Assembly: GCA_024305405.1 (NCBI GenBank) | Contig: JAKNDB010000092.1 | Span: forward strand, 2,821,501-2,885,500 | Length of the DNA: 64,000 nucleotides | Source of the DNA: Dirofilaria immitis | Taxonomy: Eukaryota; Nematoda; Chromadorea; Rhabditida; Onchocercidae | Reading direction: 5' to 3' | Shown here: piece after piece, positions 10,916-25,170 of the stretch | How positions within the stretch are numbered: the stretch's first letter is position 1 | Layout: the number at the start of each line of letters is the position of its first letter | The notes under the pieces: model-generated | Seen by the model: only the letters and a program-made list of their open reading frames with translations | Told to the model about the DNA's origin: nothing | Database searches by the model: none | Program-made: the position numbers and the translations under genes

Positions 10916-12808
10916 CAATGAACGGGTAGACATACCTCCCACAATGAACTCCTAAAAAGACAGAGAACAGGCAAGGGGAGAGGGCGCAACAGGTATCTTG
11001 GAATCGAGCAACGACCGCAGACGGCAACTGTGACGAGGGCGACTTACGACTCTTCAGAAGAAGAAAGAGCGGCTGACCCTCCTTCCAGACATAACAAACT
11101 CTACTTGTCCGATTGGCCTCCCACCCACAAATAGTTTAGTAAATGGGGAGGGAAGGAAAGACGGAAATGACGAAATTCTTGATGGTGATTAAGGGATGTC
11201 TGAACAGGTGCTGTGGCAGGGAGAGACGGAAGAGGTAGGAATGAGTAAACATTATGGCAGTGTAGAAGGAGACACCCGAAAGGAGACACCGACACCGATG
11301 CCGTCGTCCTTTCTTTTAAGAGTGTGAGCATCGAATCGCCTGGAAGACAAAAGCAGTAGCCACTCGAAGGGCATATTGCCATTGTCGGCCTGTCCACTGG
11401 AACAGATCGGCTCTTCTAGTTGTGTCTGGCTTCAAACCCTATTACCTGTCGTAAAGATGTGCGTCATTCATTCCAAACCAATGAATCATCCTTGTGCTAC
11501 CTTTCCATCAGATGCTTCCTTATGCGGGAATTCGGATAAAAAATTATCTCTGATGACTTCAACGCTTGAAACTGACCTATTCAATAACGAACAATGCCAA
11601 TGTGATATTCATCATGGCCGTAGGTAAAAATCAATAGTTACAACAACAAGAGCGAATAATTTAACTATTTTAGCCAGTTTTTGAAAGAAACAGTAATTGC
11701 CCCGGTATATATCAATAATCACAACAATTTACAAACAGGTATTGTATTAAATTGTTTGGAAGTAAATAGACAGAGAAACGGGTTAACTTGACTGACCAGC
11801 GATTGTAAAAGTGCTTCATTATAAATGTCTCCCGACAAAATTTATGTAATATTGCATCAGCTGATACTCTTAATCTTTAGTTTTGTGAAACTATCTCAGT
11901 TGCTCAATGGTTATATAGCATTAGACATCTCAGTAAAATTGATAATAATAATTTATCATAGCAGAAGAAGTTGAAAGCAAAAATTTGTAGACGCAGCACA
12001 GTAATTGACTGATATTTGCACAGCAATAAAAATGAATAAAATGATAAGAGAATAAATCCCAACTTTCTACATAATAACAATGTCGCACAATTTCTTTTTA
12101 CGTCTAATGGACTACTAGTTGAAGTCCTAAAGATTAACGACTCATTCAGTTAGTTCTGCGTACGCATATTTCTATTCGGAAGTTTCGGCTGTAAATAAAT
12201 CTCGCTGATAGAGCTATTTCTGAATAAATCTTTCATTCAAGATGGTATAGCAAGCAATGTTATTTAAAGGATTCTGTAATAGCATCAGATCTAAAACTAT
12301 GCAAGCTTTTAAATATGCATGAACTATTATGCTTAGCCAAGATGGAAATTAAGTATATATGAGACTGAGAATAATGTAATCAAGTATAATGCCATCTATT
12401 TTTGAAATCTACCAAATTTAATGGAACGGAAATAAAGAATTAAATTTTGAAGAATGCAGTCGAAAGACTTCGGAAAATAGCAAGGTGAACATCGTCAACA
12501 CAAAGTACATGTTTCAAGTCTAGACTTTCCTCCTACTCCCATAGACAAAAAAACATTTGCAGATTCATAAATCATTCGCATACAAACAGCTTGAAAACTC
12601 TTTTTTTTTAAAATAATTTCTATATTAATAACTAGTTTAGCTACTAACTTCTCATCAAGTATTGAGACAATTCGTCATTTTATTTTCCGGATGGTAGGAA
12701 AAATAATTCTTTAATGAAATACTTATGAAATGAACAATCAAACAGCCCCGCTCGAATTTCTGCAGATATTCATGACACCAAATTTCTATTATAGTATGAA
12801 TTGCCCTG

Positions 12809-12831
12809 CGATAGTGTAAAACACTATCGCT
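12809..12831. repeat. Perfect 10-bp stem hairpin
   Basis: GCGATAGTGT, a 3-base AAA loop, then ACACTATCGC: ten perfect pairs in otherwise AT-rich DNA. No transposon ends were identified around it. Confidence 0.85.
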
Positions 12832-12856
12832 TCATATCAATATCAAAATCAACATA

Positions 12857-12858
12857 TC

Positions 12859-12885
<27 letters not shown>
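12857..12885. repeat. (TA)n microsatellite
   Basis: Uninterrupted alternating TA tract of about 29 bases, close to the hairpin at 12,809. Confidence 0.9.
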
Positions 12886-12889
<4 letters not shown>

Positions 12890-14555
12890 GTGAATGTATT
12901 AATGGAAAAAAAAGATATTAGGCAAGAATGGGATGATGCAAACAAATAAGGCTGCTGCGATCTCACAACTGTTACAAATACTTTCCAAGTCAATATTTAT
13001 TATTAGTGGGAATTGTAGAAGATAGTGGAGAAATATAGGCTGGAAAATGTTATCCTATTTGCTTATCTTTCTCTTGATTAGGATATCCTGATTAAGATAT
13101 ATGGAAAAGAAATCGGAAGAGCTCCTAAATTCCATGCTGATCTCTCTCTCGCGTTTGGAGAAAATTAAAAAATGTTCACAGTATACTGAGGAGAAACATT
13201 ATCTTTTTATGATAGATGATTTGAAGTCATTAGTTTTTTTACAATAAACTAAATTTAAAGATCCGGTTCGAATAGGAAGGTGTGGTTTACATATCTTCAA
13301 TGGTACCGCAGTTCTTATATTGCTAAATAATTTGCACTGTGCAGAAGAAATACTGCATATTCTTTGCATGAGTAGCGAAAGATGGCAAATGAGACATAGC
13401 TGTTTATGTGCTGATAGGATGAAGTAGAAAAGAGAAGACAAATTTCAAGATAAGGCAAATGAACCGTTTGTGTGGTGCTTGTTTTTGCATCTTTTATTAA
13501 ATGAGAGATATAGTACTGAAGCAAATAGAATGTCGAGAATTGGAGTCCAGAATTGTAAATGGGTCAAGAGAACTTTAGAAAGATGTATCTCTGAAGGAAT
13601 GAAGAATGCCAGTGCTATTTGTTAAAAATGATTAAAATTTCATGAACTATTCTTTCCCACGAAAACCTTTGAGTATTTAATGAGCAAAAAAAAAATAAAG
13701 TGACTTTTCGCAGTCGAGTGAGCTTTCCTTTGCATCTCTTCAGCTTTTTCTTTTCTCCTTTAATCTGTCATCATGTTTGTATTTGTATTAGTCAACAAGT
13801 TCATCTACCAATAATCAATGGCTTGTAGCGATTTGAATTAATTCAATCTTCTCAACACAACAAACTGCATTACGAAAGCTCGAGAAGTAATCAGTTATTC
13901 ATGCATGTAAAAGACCGATCTGTAAACAAAAATTGCTTTTAGCAGTTTGAGAAGTTTGAGCAGATTGAGCTATTATTGTCAATAACTAGCTGAAATTGTT
14001 GAGAAGGATGAATGCTTGCATGGTATAGTTGAAAACTATAATTGCTTTATCACCGATTTACAACATTTACTTGGATAGAACAGATAGAACTATTTTATAG
14101 CAATTGGTTGACAACATGAGAGATCTTTACTGATGAAAGTGCACCTTAAAATTTAAAGTCCAAATTTGGAATTTTACGATGACAATAAGTATGCTGACCG
14201 CATGAGTAAGCAGTGATTAGTAAGAAATTCTCTCTAGATCAATATCTGAGGAATATTCCGCTTCTGAGATATGTGAAAGTTTCGGAAGCCTTGCTGTTGT
14301 GATAACTTCATCCTGACAGGAAATAAAAATGCTTTTATAGAAAGATTCATTCTTTGCCAAAAGTTCAGACTGAAGATTAAGAGGGAATCGGCCTTTTGGG
14401 AATACTAACTATATACTCTTCTCAGTTTTCGACCTTTACAACGCTAAATAAAACTTTCATCTAATGAAATCATTGTCCTTTTTCTCAGCGCTTTCCGGCA
14501 CAGTAAATCTCCTTTACATACATAACCCAAATATTGACATCTTTTTGTGCATTAT

Positions 14556-14582
14556 GTGCATGCATGCATGCATGCATGCATG
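14556..14582. repeat. (TGCA)n microsatellite
   Basis: Self-complementary tetranucleotide array of about 6-7 units. As an alternating purine-pyrimidine palindrome it could extrude a cruciform or adopt Z-DNA. Confidence 0.9.
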
Positions 14583-17500
14583 TATGTTTATGTGAGCAAG
14601 AATGACTGAAGTAACTGCATGGTAAGCGGCAGAAAAAATAGTGGATGATGCATAATGGATAAGTGAGCGGATAGAAAGAGTGAAGCTGTTGAATGACGCA
14701 AATTTTTGTTGTCGAGAGTGGGAACAACTGCATAAGGATTGTTTGTTGGGCTTGGAAGAGGGAGACAGCAGAAAAGATAGACAGCAGAACAGTCGATTAG
14801 AGGAGGTGGTCGGCTAACATACAGATGACACTTCGGTTTCGGGCAAGGTAAGGACATTTTTCAAAAGCATTCGAGTGATACAGCCCAAGAATGAAGGGAA
14901 TCAATTATGCATGCTGAGGCAGCATCTCCTTTCCCCTTACCAATTCCGGAACCGGTTATGCAATTCCTTCAGCTTTTATAAATTTTTTAACCTGTAAATC
15001 TAATAACGCGGAACTGGCTCATATATAATTTTAAGTTGCGGAAGAATAGCTCCTGTACCGAATAATTTTTATTTTCTATTCCGCTGTTCGATTTGACATA
15101 TTAGCTTTAGTTATTCGAAACTCAAACTGAAAAATTTAAATTCTTCAAGCCAATTTAAATGTGTACGCTTCACAATCCTACGAGGATATTAAACATTTTG
15201 TAACTGATGGTACCTTTAGGTCTATCTAACACTAGCGAGGAAGTCGGGAATGAATAAAATCAATGTTTCGGCAGCCAACGCTATCTTCTATCATTTCAAT
15301 TGCTTTACTTCCTTCACACACGCGGAGGAGCTGATTGTTTCATATATAAATAAAACACAAAGATGTAATCAGAAAACAACTTTTCAAATTGCTTTATGCG
15401 ACCCTACTAGCACTTTGAACCATCAAGGAAAGTGCTTTGAGAAAGTTATTAGAGTTAAAAATAAAAAAAAGAAAAAAGGTCTGCTATCGAATCCTTTGTT
15501 AAAATTTGATTATATGCAGGAGTTAAATTTTGAGATGAACATTATAATTGATCTTTTGACATTAAATATATGCAAAATAATTATTTATTGCAATATTTCA
15601 TAATTTAAATCATCATTATTAATAGTGAAAAAAAGCGAATATCAAAAACGTTAGTTATAACTCAGATATTAAGAAAACATATTATTCATATATTTTTATT
15701 TTTAAATCATTATGAAAATTAACGATTAAAGTGGCAGTAAATGAAATCAAAAAGAAAAATTAGAAAATTATCTTATCCAAAGTTGTCATATTATGTTTGC
15801 ATGAAAGAATATTATTAGAAAATAAATGACATCAGTTTATGAATAGTGGAAGAAAGAAATGAACAGGAAAAGATTTCTTATTCAGTATCATTCCTATCAT
15901 ATATTTTATTGCTTTTTTTTCCTCTCGATTTCAGTTTTGCTCTCAATAGATTGCCACGTTTTTATTTAAAGTAAATAGTAAAATTCTGGAGCAAAAGTAG
16001 AAATGAGTTGCGCCACGTTAATGCTTTCGTTCATTTTAACACTAAAAAATATTGATTGATATCAATGAACATAAAATAATTTGAATATTATCATTTTTAC
16101 ACTCTTTCAGCAAAATAAAGATACTGCTGAAATGGTACACAAGTTATACTCATATCTAGGACGGTTCTTAGCATAGTGTAAATTGATAGTGTAAGCAATA
16201 TTAAACTTTTTTCTAGTTCTTACTATTTTATGATGCAATTTTTCAATTTCAATAATTATTAGAAAAAGTAAACTAATTTAAACAACAACCTAAAGGATAG
16301 ATAATTTCCAAATTTGGAGTAACTGATCTTTTCTGAGCTATTCATTATTCGTGATAACTAACATAGCATGGTGATCAAACAATATATACAGAATGCTAAA
16401 GAGAAGTAACAATAACATATAATATGAATGTTTCATTTCCGATATATTTCGCATTACATTTTGCATTCTGCAGAATTGTTGATAAAAATAAAAAAGAAAC
16501 ATCACCGATCGACTTGGAATAAAGTAAGAAAATTACAACTATTTGAAATGTCTATCAAGAAATATCGTTCATTCATATCACCTTAATTTTTTTTTCAATT
16601 GCACTGTGATGTACTTTGGAATGCTTAAGGCATTGCATTTTTTTGTTCAAAACTAATGATAAGCTATTAATGAAAAAGTAAGACTCATTAAGGGTTTATC
16701 ATTCTATTCATGAAGTAACTATAAACAAATAAACAGAGGTTAAGTATGTCTTGGGAAGAAGGGCATTATTAACTGATATCTTCGTTACTCATTTTATCAC
16801 TGGCGCTTGCTATATTTATTCACATGTTCTTCGAATAAAATAAGACAAAATCTTCAAATCATTTTGTAACTTAGTGGTTTAGACATATTCATCTTCATAT
16901 GGCGTTAGTCTTCCTAGTCTAGGTTTTATTGCCAATTACTATCATACCACAATAGACGAATTCATTATAAAAAAATATGCTCATATCTGTACTTGTATCT
17001 GCATCACATTATTAACTGGTACGAGTCTAAATATCTTATTCATACTGAAAAAGAATTAAATAAGAATTACGAACAATATAAATAATAGAAATATTTAAGC
17101 TTAATTCTGTAATAAAATATGTCAATGGGATTAAATCCATTTTATACACGTAATTAGTATAACAAAGAATAGATTAAAGGACGGTTAAATGGGCAATTTA
17201 ATCTTCTTTTATCCGTTGTAATTATCGTTAGTAATCTTGTGAACCGCCAGCGTACCGATTTCTTATTATTAATAAATGACATTTATGCGGCTTTTCTGCT
17301 TCCATGTACAATAGTTCTTATTCACTATTGCCGCAATCAAAAATATATGATTTAATTACGATATCTTGCAAAGTTTTTGACAAGAATAATTATCTGTAAG
17401 AGAATGAATGATTATTCTCTGGCAATACAGTACTTCAATAATTTAAAATTATTTTATCAATAGCTAACAATGCAGTATCATACAAATTTTATCATTTCGT

Positions 17501-20500
17501 CTTATTTTCATTGGAGGAGGGAATAACTAACTAATGAAAGTTTAACAATTAAGAACGAGCATAAAAATTAATAAAACAAATAGACTTACATTTTGTTATA
17601 TATAAGAAAATAATTGTCAATGCCGGGATATTTGAATAACCAAAATTACCGAAGAAAGTTCAAAATATCGGAATCTATAAAGAAAATATTTAAAGATAGT
17701 GTGATATGTGCAGAAGCGGTTCTAAAAGTATCATTTATTTTACTTCCATCGAAATTTTTAGTATTAAATATCATATCATTTTTTCCTTATTTTCTATTAG
17801 TATTCTTACAAAAAAAACTGAAACTTTTCGTTCCTTTTAATACTATGCTATCTATTGTTATCTTAACTACGCAAATGCACATTCCTGAAAATGCTTCCCT
17901 AATCCACTAATTCAAGAATTCTGGTATATTTTTGCTTAGGACTTTTTTTTTCATTTATATATTCCACATTGTACTTCCTAATGTTTCCTTATCATACGAT
18001 TGTACTACTGACGGCATAATTGCAATACAGAGTTCTTATTTACATTTCAAGATTTTCTCATTTGCTGCAGAATGCCTATGCGTTCTATTAAGTTACTTAT
18101 TTACAGATTTCGATTTTTTTCGCAAATTAAATTTAATATTTTTACGGAAATTTGCTTTGAAAGAATTTGATTTTATGAAAAACATCTTAAAGAATATTTA
18201 TTATTTGAAATAAAGATATATGATGCGAGAGTAGAAATAAGTTACTCAAGTAGCGCCAATTTGTTATAATTGAAAAGATAGTCTGAAAGTGATCTTCAAC
18301 TACTAAGAAAAAAATCGGCAAAAACTATTTTAAGTTAGTTAAAATGCTTTTTGTGATTTTGAATTTTATTTATCATATTTCATTAAATTTTTATTTTTCT
18401 TCATTCAATTAGACCTAAATAATAACATTAATATTATTTTTATAAATCATTTTATACCGCTACATCTGAAACAATGAGTATATGAAATTGATATCTGCAT
18501 CAAATAGATGAAATCTGTTAATAATAAGTTTGCCACGGATGTACTTGTCAATTTCGGTTGGAAAACTTTCACAGTTTTTTGAAAGCTATTACGTGAAGAA
18601 TTTATATTTCAGATTGATTCATCTCTCTTTACTCTCTTGCCTTGCTATTGTTTCAGTTGAACCAAAAATTCACTTTTTAAAAAGAAATTGAAAATAATTA
18701 GGACGACATAATAGTACTGAAAAGGCTGTGATCAATATGATTCATTATTTCATCAACGATAGAATGACTAATTGGAGTGAGACACTATATGAATTATTCC
18801 TTCAAATGGCACATAAGAAGAAGAGAGTGTTAAATAAAGTTGTTCGAAATGACGAATGTCATAGTGTGTAATGTTTGGTTGATAGCTATGGAATAAAGAA
18901 CGAGAATATTCCTTTCATGGAAGTGGTGAATGAAGGTGTCATGAGCTAAATAAAATATTTTTGAAGTTTTGTAATAAGAAAATATTTGTTCAAGTATTTA
19001 AATGATTAAAAGACGTAGTTTAAATTAAACTATTGAACTAATTTTGTGTATAATATGTGAAGCAATTGGGCATTATTTATAGCTGACTAATTAGAGGAAA
19101 GGATTCAACTAACTAAAAAATAATTAGTACTTCTTGCAGAAAGAAACTAATTATACAACTTTCTCATAAAATTGAACATTTGATTACTTTATGTATTCTA
19201 AATATAATATTTATGAGAAACTTCAAAAAACGTATGAAAAAAAAACTTTGTTTCTGAATGCTCTTTAAAAATTATTCAAGCTTTGTTTGTTAAAAAAAGT
19301 TTTTATTTTTTCAGTGCTAACAATTACATATTTTGATGATTTAAAAATGGGCGAACAAAATAAGAACTGTACAGAATTTTGTCTAACGTCCTTGACTGAA
19401 GTAAAAAATTGGTTCGACACTGTTTTTGATTTACAAAGAACCAAGGACAATGAAGTAGTCTTTTCAAAAATTTTTAAACTGATGCACTTTTTCTTTTATT
19501 TTTTGAGTAATCATACTGATGAAAATGCTCAAGACCATCTCGGAGTGATAATTCCCAAAAATTATATACTACCCAATATTATTAAATATCAATCTAGCTG
19601 AATGAAGAAAATTAGAAGGACGACTTTTTCTCAATTTGACATTAATATTGAACTTCGGATTGATTTATATACTATTTGCTTCAGAATTTCATCCAGTCAT
19701 AGTCATTAATTCAATTAACAGAAGTTTCTGTGATTGGCATGACCTCGCCTATAGGAAATTGATCTACTTATTGAATCTCCAGATCAATCCTTTTGCTTCT
19801 TTTTTCATTTTCGAATTTAATTAACTAATATTTTTTTACTCTCCTTGTTCTATTTGTTACAAAATTTCAGTAGTCATTCTACATGATTTATCTTTCTTCG
19901 TCTTAAATAATATTTCAGTTCAATCGACATTTTAGATATGACTTTACGAGCTGCGAAATCTTCCAAGATTCATATTATCTTAATTAGTAAAAACATCACG
20001 AAAACCAATGCTACTAGCAATTACGCGAAACAACATTTCTGATTCACAGATGGCATCTAACACGCCACTTTTAACGTTTTTTCCTGCTTTTCATGATAGT
20101 CATCAAATTTCATAGAATTTATTTATATTGGTTAAAAGAAATCAAAATTACTTATTGTTTGGTACACTTACTTTTAAACTATGAAGATCTTGAAAACGAA
20201 AACAAATGCAAGTATAGTTTTAACAACTATCAGTGATTATCGAAATTGGATGATAAATCTAAAATCTCAATTGTGGCAAAGTGAATTGCGTAACAATACG
20301 AATGCATTACTCAATATCCTTAAGTCAAGACTTACGATGAACAAAGTGCCAACTGGATGAGATAAAAAACAAATAAATAAATCTTAATAAATGCAATATT
20401 GTGGAAACTGTATATTAAAGAATAAATACTGCATTCTGTTTAACAACACTTGGTAGAAAATATGAAAATGAATATACTAATGATTGCTTTTCGTCATATG

Positions 20501-22144
20501 AACTTGATTAAATTATTTAATTACCTGACTATACACTGCGTTCATTATTTCTATTTCCATTGCTGATAAACCGATACTTTGGTCAATAAAGAGAATATTT
20601 TAGCTTAAATCTACAAAAGATAAAAATTAACAGTAGCTAATCTTTTTCTTCAGATATTTTCGTCATTCTCATCATAAGAATCGCTTTGCATCACTGTCCT
20701 TATCATGACTATCATTGTGATGAAGCTTAGTTACCAAAATTTTTTCATTGTCCTTGGTTAAAAAGCAGGAGATGCTGAAGAACTAATTAAAAATTATGCT
20801 TAATAGATGATAGTTGTGAATATATTGCTAAAGTTCGATAAAATTTGGTATGAGTGATCTAAACCCATCACGAGTAGCACTTCATACTTGTTTTGCATGT
20901 AAAGTGCAGATGTGAAATAAAATTTCGTGCTATCATCGAATTGTCAAGGATCAGATTAAGGATTAAAATAATAAATTAAAATTTGAAATTTCTCTTTGCT
21001 CTTTCTTTACATGGCATATTCATTTTACTTAAATAAGATTTAGATCTCAAAAAATCTTAAAAGCTTAAATTATAATAGAGTGGAAACAAAATTCTAAATG
21101 ACTTCAGTGTGATTGTCACCGATGAGAAATATTACGATCAGAGAATTATGACGTACCCGATAATGATTAGTGATCATTTCGTTAATAGTCTTATCATTGA
21201 TAATAAAGATGTACGAAGACAGTGTCACTTTTCATTGACAGCAGTGAGATATATAGCAAAGAGATAAAAGGATTTGTAGTTGTGGTCATTAAGATGGATG
21301 TAAGAATAATTTCTTCGTATCAGATGTCGTTATTCGCATCCAGCCGAAAACGCTGTTTATACATTTCTCATTGATATCTTTCATAATCAGTTTCGATTAG
21401 AGATTTTTAACGATATGATATTGTCCTTCATACATAGTAAAAATAAAAATACACAGAAAATAATCATGAGATTAGTGACAAAAATTCGCTCTTTTTTTCA
21501 ATCATGTTGAATGTTAGTTCGTATGACTTATCATTATCAAAAGATATGATTATACTTCTGCTGTTATAATCCTGCATGCCTCATATTATTAAATGCATTT
21601 ATTTCTGAAGCAATTAACTAAATTATTTCCTATTAATTAGAACTGTCATTAATGAGGCAGCTTGAAAAGTTCATAGTAAAAAAATATGCCACTAGAGGCA
21701 GTTAAACTTTTAGTTTTATCCTTCCTAAGTGATTGAGGCTCAATCAATACGCCACTTCTTCTTGTCTATTAAATACAATTAATTCCAATACCGTAATCTA
21801 TTTCCTTTTCACTTTTGATTTGCTATGGTGCACAGATGGAGAGACTACAGAAACAATGTAAAAACTTCTGTTGAAATGCTCCCAAGAGATTTTTGGAAAT
21901 GTATGCTTTATATTGTTTCGATTACTTTGTTGTTCTATTTTTGTGCAAATTTTTGTTCTGCAATTTCTGCATGTAAACAAACGATCAACCATTAAGAAGT
22001 ACTGCATCCCAAATCGCAAAATTGTTCAAAGGTTTATAACTGCCACCTGCGAAATAAAAATGTAATGTTGTACAGATAAGGAAAGCTATTCAGATTTAAA
22101 GTTAGGTATTGAAATTATATCATGCATGATTGAAACACTATTAA

Positions 22145-22198
22145 TTACATGATATTCACTTCCCTCATATAGAAATATTACTTCATACATATTTATCT
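22145..22198 (+). repeat. 54-bp dispersed direct repeat, copy A
   Basis: Pairs with 22,752-22,805 with three mismatches. Core shared sequence: TATTCACTTCCCTCATATAG. Confidence 0.8.
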
Positions 22199-22751
22199 CA
22201 TGTGTTCTTTTTACTTTTTCTGACAAATGATGGGAATGAGAAGTAAATACTAGAAGAAAAAATAAATATCACAAGCTTATTTCTCACATCCAAAATTTAT
22301 TAATAAACAATTCGTCTAAACTCATTATTTTGTCTTCTTCTAAGCTCAAGTTTTCCCTTTTTCAAAATTTCTCATTCATTACCTGCATAATCTTTTTAAA
22401 GTTGTTATCTTCAATAAAATCTTAGTAGCGTCCCTTTCTTTTGTCATATTTCAACATGATTCAATAATTGGTCTACAGCCTTCTTTCGGCAAACTTCAAA
22501 ATAATTCTATTATTAACATTGAGAGATAATTTATCGTAATTATCCTTAGAAAATAGCTTATTGTACATTATCTTTGCTGCAAAAGTATTAAATGAATTGT
22601 ATCAACACTCACTTAATCATGGAATTAACATTTCATGTGATTTTAATTTTTACATGTAATGATATTGAAGTTAATTTTTTTAAACAGATGAATCAAAGAA
22701 AATCTTATTTGATCTTCTTATCAGTACAGTATAAATACTTTTATAGTAAAG

Positions 22752-22805
22752 TTACATGGTATTCACTTCCCTCATATAGAAATATCACTTCATACATGTT
22801 TATCT
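22752..22805 (+). repeat. 54-bp dispersed direct repeat, copy B
   Basis: Second copy, 607 bp downstream of the first and in the same orientation. The flanks do not match. Confidence 0.8.
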
Positions 22806-24893
22806 TGCTATCTATTAATCAGTCGATCCTATCATTTTCTAAATATTTATAATAATTTAGTATTCTGAGTTCTACTGAACATCGTTTCCTAAGATTATAT
22901 GAATTTTTGAGGTAGCAGTTGCATTCACTTTTACCAAATTGAGAATCATTTTTGTAGTACTCCTGATAGCCACACAAATTCATTTTACACTGCCATTCTC
23001 TTTTAATATTTTTTGGAATGGAATCGAAATTACCTATCTCACTAATATAGTCCATGTCTTTCTAGGTCTCTCCATAGTTTTAAATGTTAGAACAATTCTT
23101 TTGTTTGACAAACTTTAGAATCTATAGTTAAAAAAATTAAAGTTTTTCATAAAATCCTCTAGAAACACTTAATTTGCAAGAAAGAAATTGAGAAATTACA
23201 GTGAAAATTACTTTTTGAAACCTTTCCGCCAAGACTATAATTATAACTTGAATTTACCAGCCAGAATTTACTATCCTGCAGAAGTCATTAATATTTAAAT
23301 CAATTCTTCTACTAATATATCACATATCACATTTACGGCTATAAATTTTTTGAGCGCAAAATTGATCTAAGCAATATATCTTTATCGATTCATTCAAAAA
23401 ACAACATTTTGATTCATTGTTACTAGAAATTTGATTGATTTTTTTAAACAAAACTATTCTTTAGACATTCTCGTCATTTTTCATTATCTCTAAGAAATGT
23501 TAAATAGCGAAATTGATATAGAGATTGTTGAACATAATGACATTTTCGTAAATTCTTTCTGATCGTCGATGCAATACTTTGTATTAATCAAGAGCTAATG
23601 GGAGAAAAAGATAGAACAGATAGTTTTCTATTTGAAACATTTATAAATTAAGTTAATAGCAACTTATTATATACATATTATATGAAGAGATATGAATCCA
23701 TTTAACATTTAAGTGATTTTCACAGTCACACTAAAACATCACAATCAGCGGTATTCCCGGCATCCGTTCAAAAATTTTAACGACGCGATTTTTGATCGTC
23801 GATAATAAACCGAACCGAACACAGTTTACACTTGTCCTGTTTTTATATACTTTTACCTTTAATACTCGTTTAATATTTTCCTAATAAATTCTGCATTTCA
23901 CTGCAACAGCTATACATACTGTCAATTTCACTAAACAAACTGACTGTATAAGAAAAATTCTGGAATGGTTGGCTTGCTGTTGCTAATGTACAATTAGTGA
24001 ATCATTTCAAAAAACGATTAATGAGAGATGAAGTCACTCCTATTAGATCATTATTCATTGATCACAGATCAGTCTTTTTAAGAGAAAAATTAAAGCCATC
24101 AATTGCAAGGTTTTTTTGATTATTCGGGTTAATAAGTCGGCAATTACAGTATCATCATCCAACACGCATCACCAATTTTAATTGCGAATAATCCGCGTTT
24201 TATTCAGAAAGTTGCATTATAGAATTTGATGCGAGACAGAGAGAGAAAGATAAAATATCGTAAGAAATATGGATTAACAAGTCTTGAAAATAGTATACCA
24301 TGTTAAAGTTCAGAATTCATGAAAATCAGCTTGTTTCGGAAGTCTGAAGTAACGATTAGACTGGGAGAAATAGAAAATAACTAGAAGAGTAAAGAAGGAA
24401 AAACTATTGGATTCGATGGATACAGAGATGGTTACTCGTCAGGCTAATCAATTAATCTTATTTTCGCGGTTTCTTTTTTTCCCGAGACTTGCTAGAATTT
24501 GAATCTTCAGGGAAAGAGTGAGAAATTTTGTATATGAGTACACAATGCACATTGTAGATTGTAAATCGTTTGTCCTTACTGATATGTAAAAGTGAGAAAG
24601 TTAGAACAAACGAAATTTAAATGGAGTTTGAAACGAATGCAATTTGTCTTTCATTTTACATTTACATACGGAAAATTTTTATTTAAGTTCGGTTTCATTT
24701 ATTTCTATTGAATCAATTCTTCTAGTAATGTTTAGAAATTTCGTTTTGTATTCTTTGCTTCTTACTGTTCTCACTAAAGAAGATGAAATCAGTCAGGTTG
24801 AATTCATTTATGATTTTAAATTTCCTAAAATTTTTTACAAGTTATTTGTTCCTGAAATCCAGATTTGTTCTTACATCGCGACTATAATAGAAG

Positions 24894-24912
24894 TTTTTTT
24901 TTTTTTTTTTTT
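24894..24912 (+). repeat. Poly-T tract (19)
   Basis: Uninterrupted T run. It could be the reverse of a retrocopy poly-A tail, but no gene-like sequence adjoins it. Confidence 0.85.
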
Positions 24913-25141
24913 AAGAAAGATCAATTTATTTGATATTTTCATAGATAAATGTTATAAAATAATTTTATTATTTTGAAAATTTTGAAATGCAATAATTTCA
25001 GGTGCATCAGGAGCAGCAGCAGTACATTGTTAGAGCATAACATCTGGACAGGTTGTGCTTTAGGAAATGCAATATCGACTAATGAATTCATGTGTTAATG
25101 ATATTGGTCAAATTATATTTATCGCTCTAATCATATACATC

Positions 25142-25170
25142 TTTAAAAGTATTTTAACAATACTTTTAAA
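25142..25170. repeat. Perfect 12-bp stem hairpin
   Basis: TTTAAAAGTATT, loop TTAAC, then AATACTTTTAAA: twelve perfect pairs. Confidence 0.85.

Noticed and set aside
10577..10942. 121-codon minus-strand frame with a hydrophobic N-terminus resembling a signal peptide.
   Set aside because: The hydrophobic Leu/Ser/Val/Cys run is the translation of the ACAG microsatellite; the remainder has no recognisable domain.
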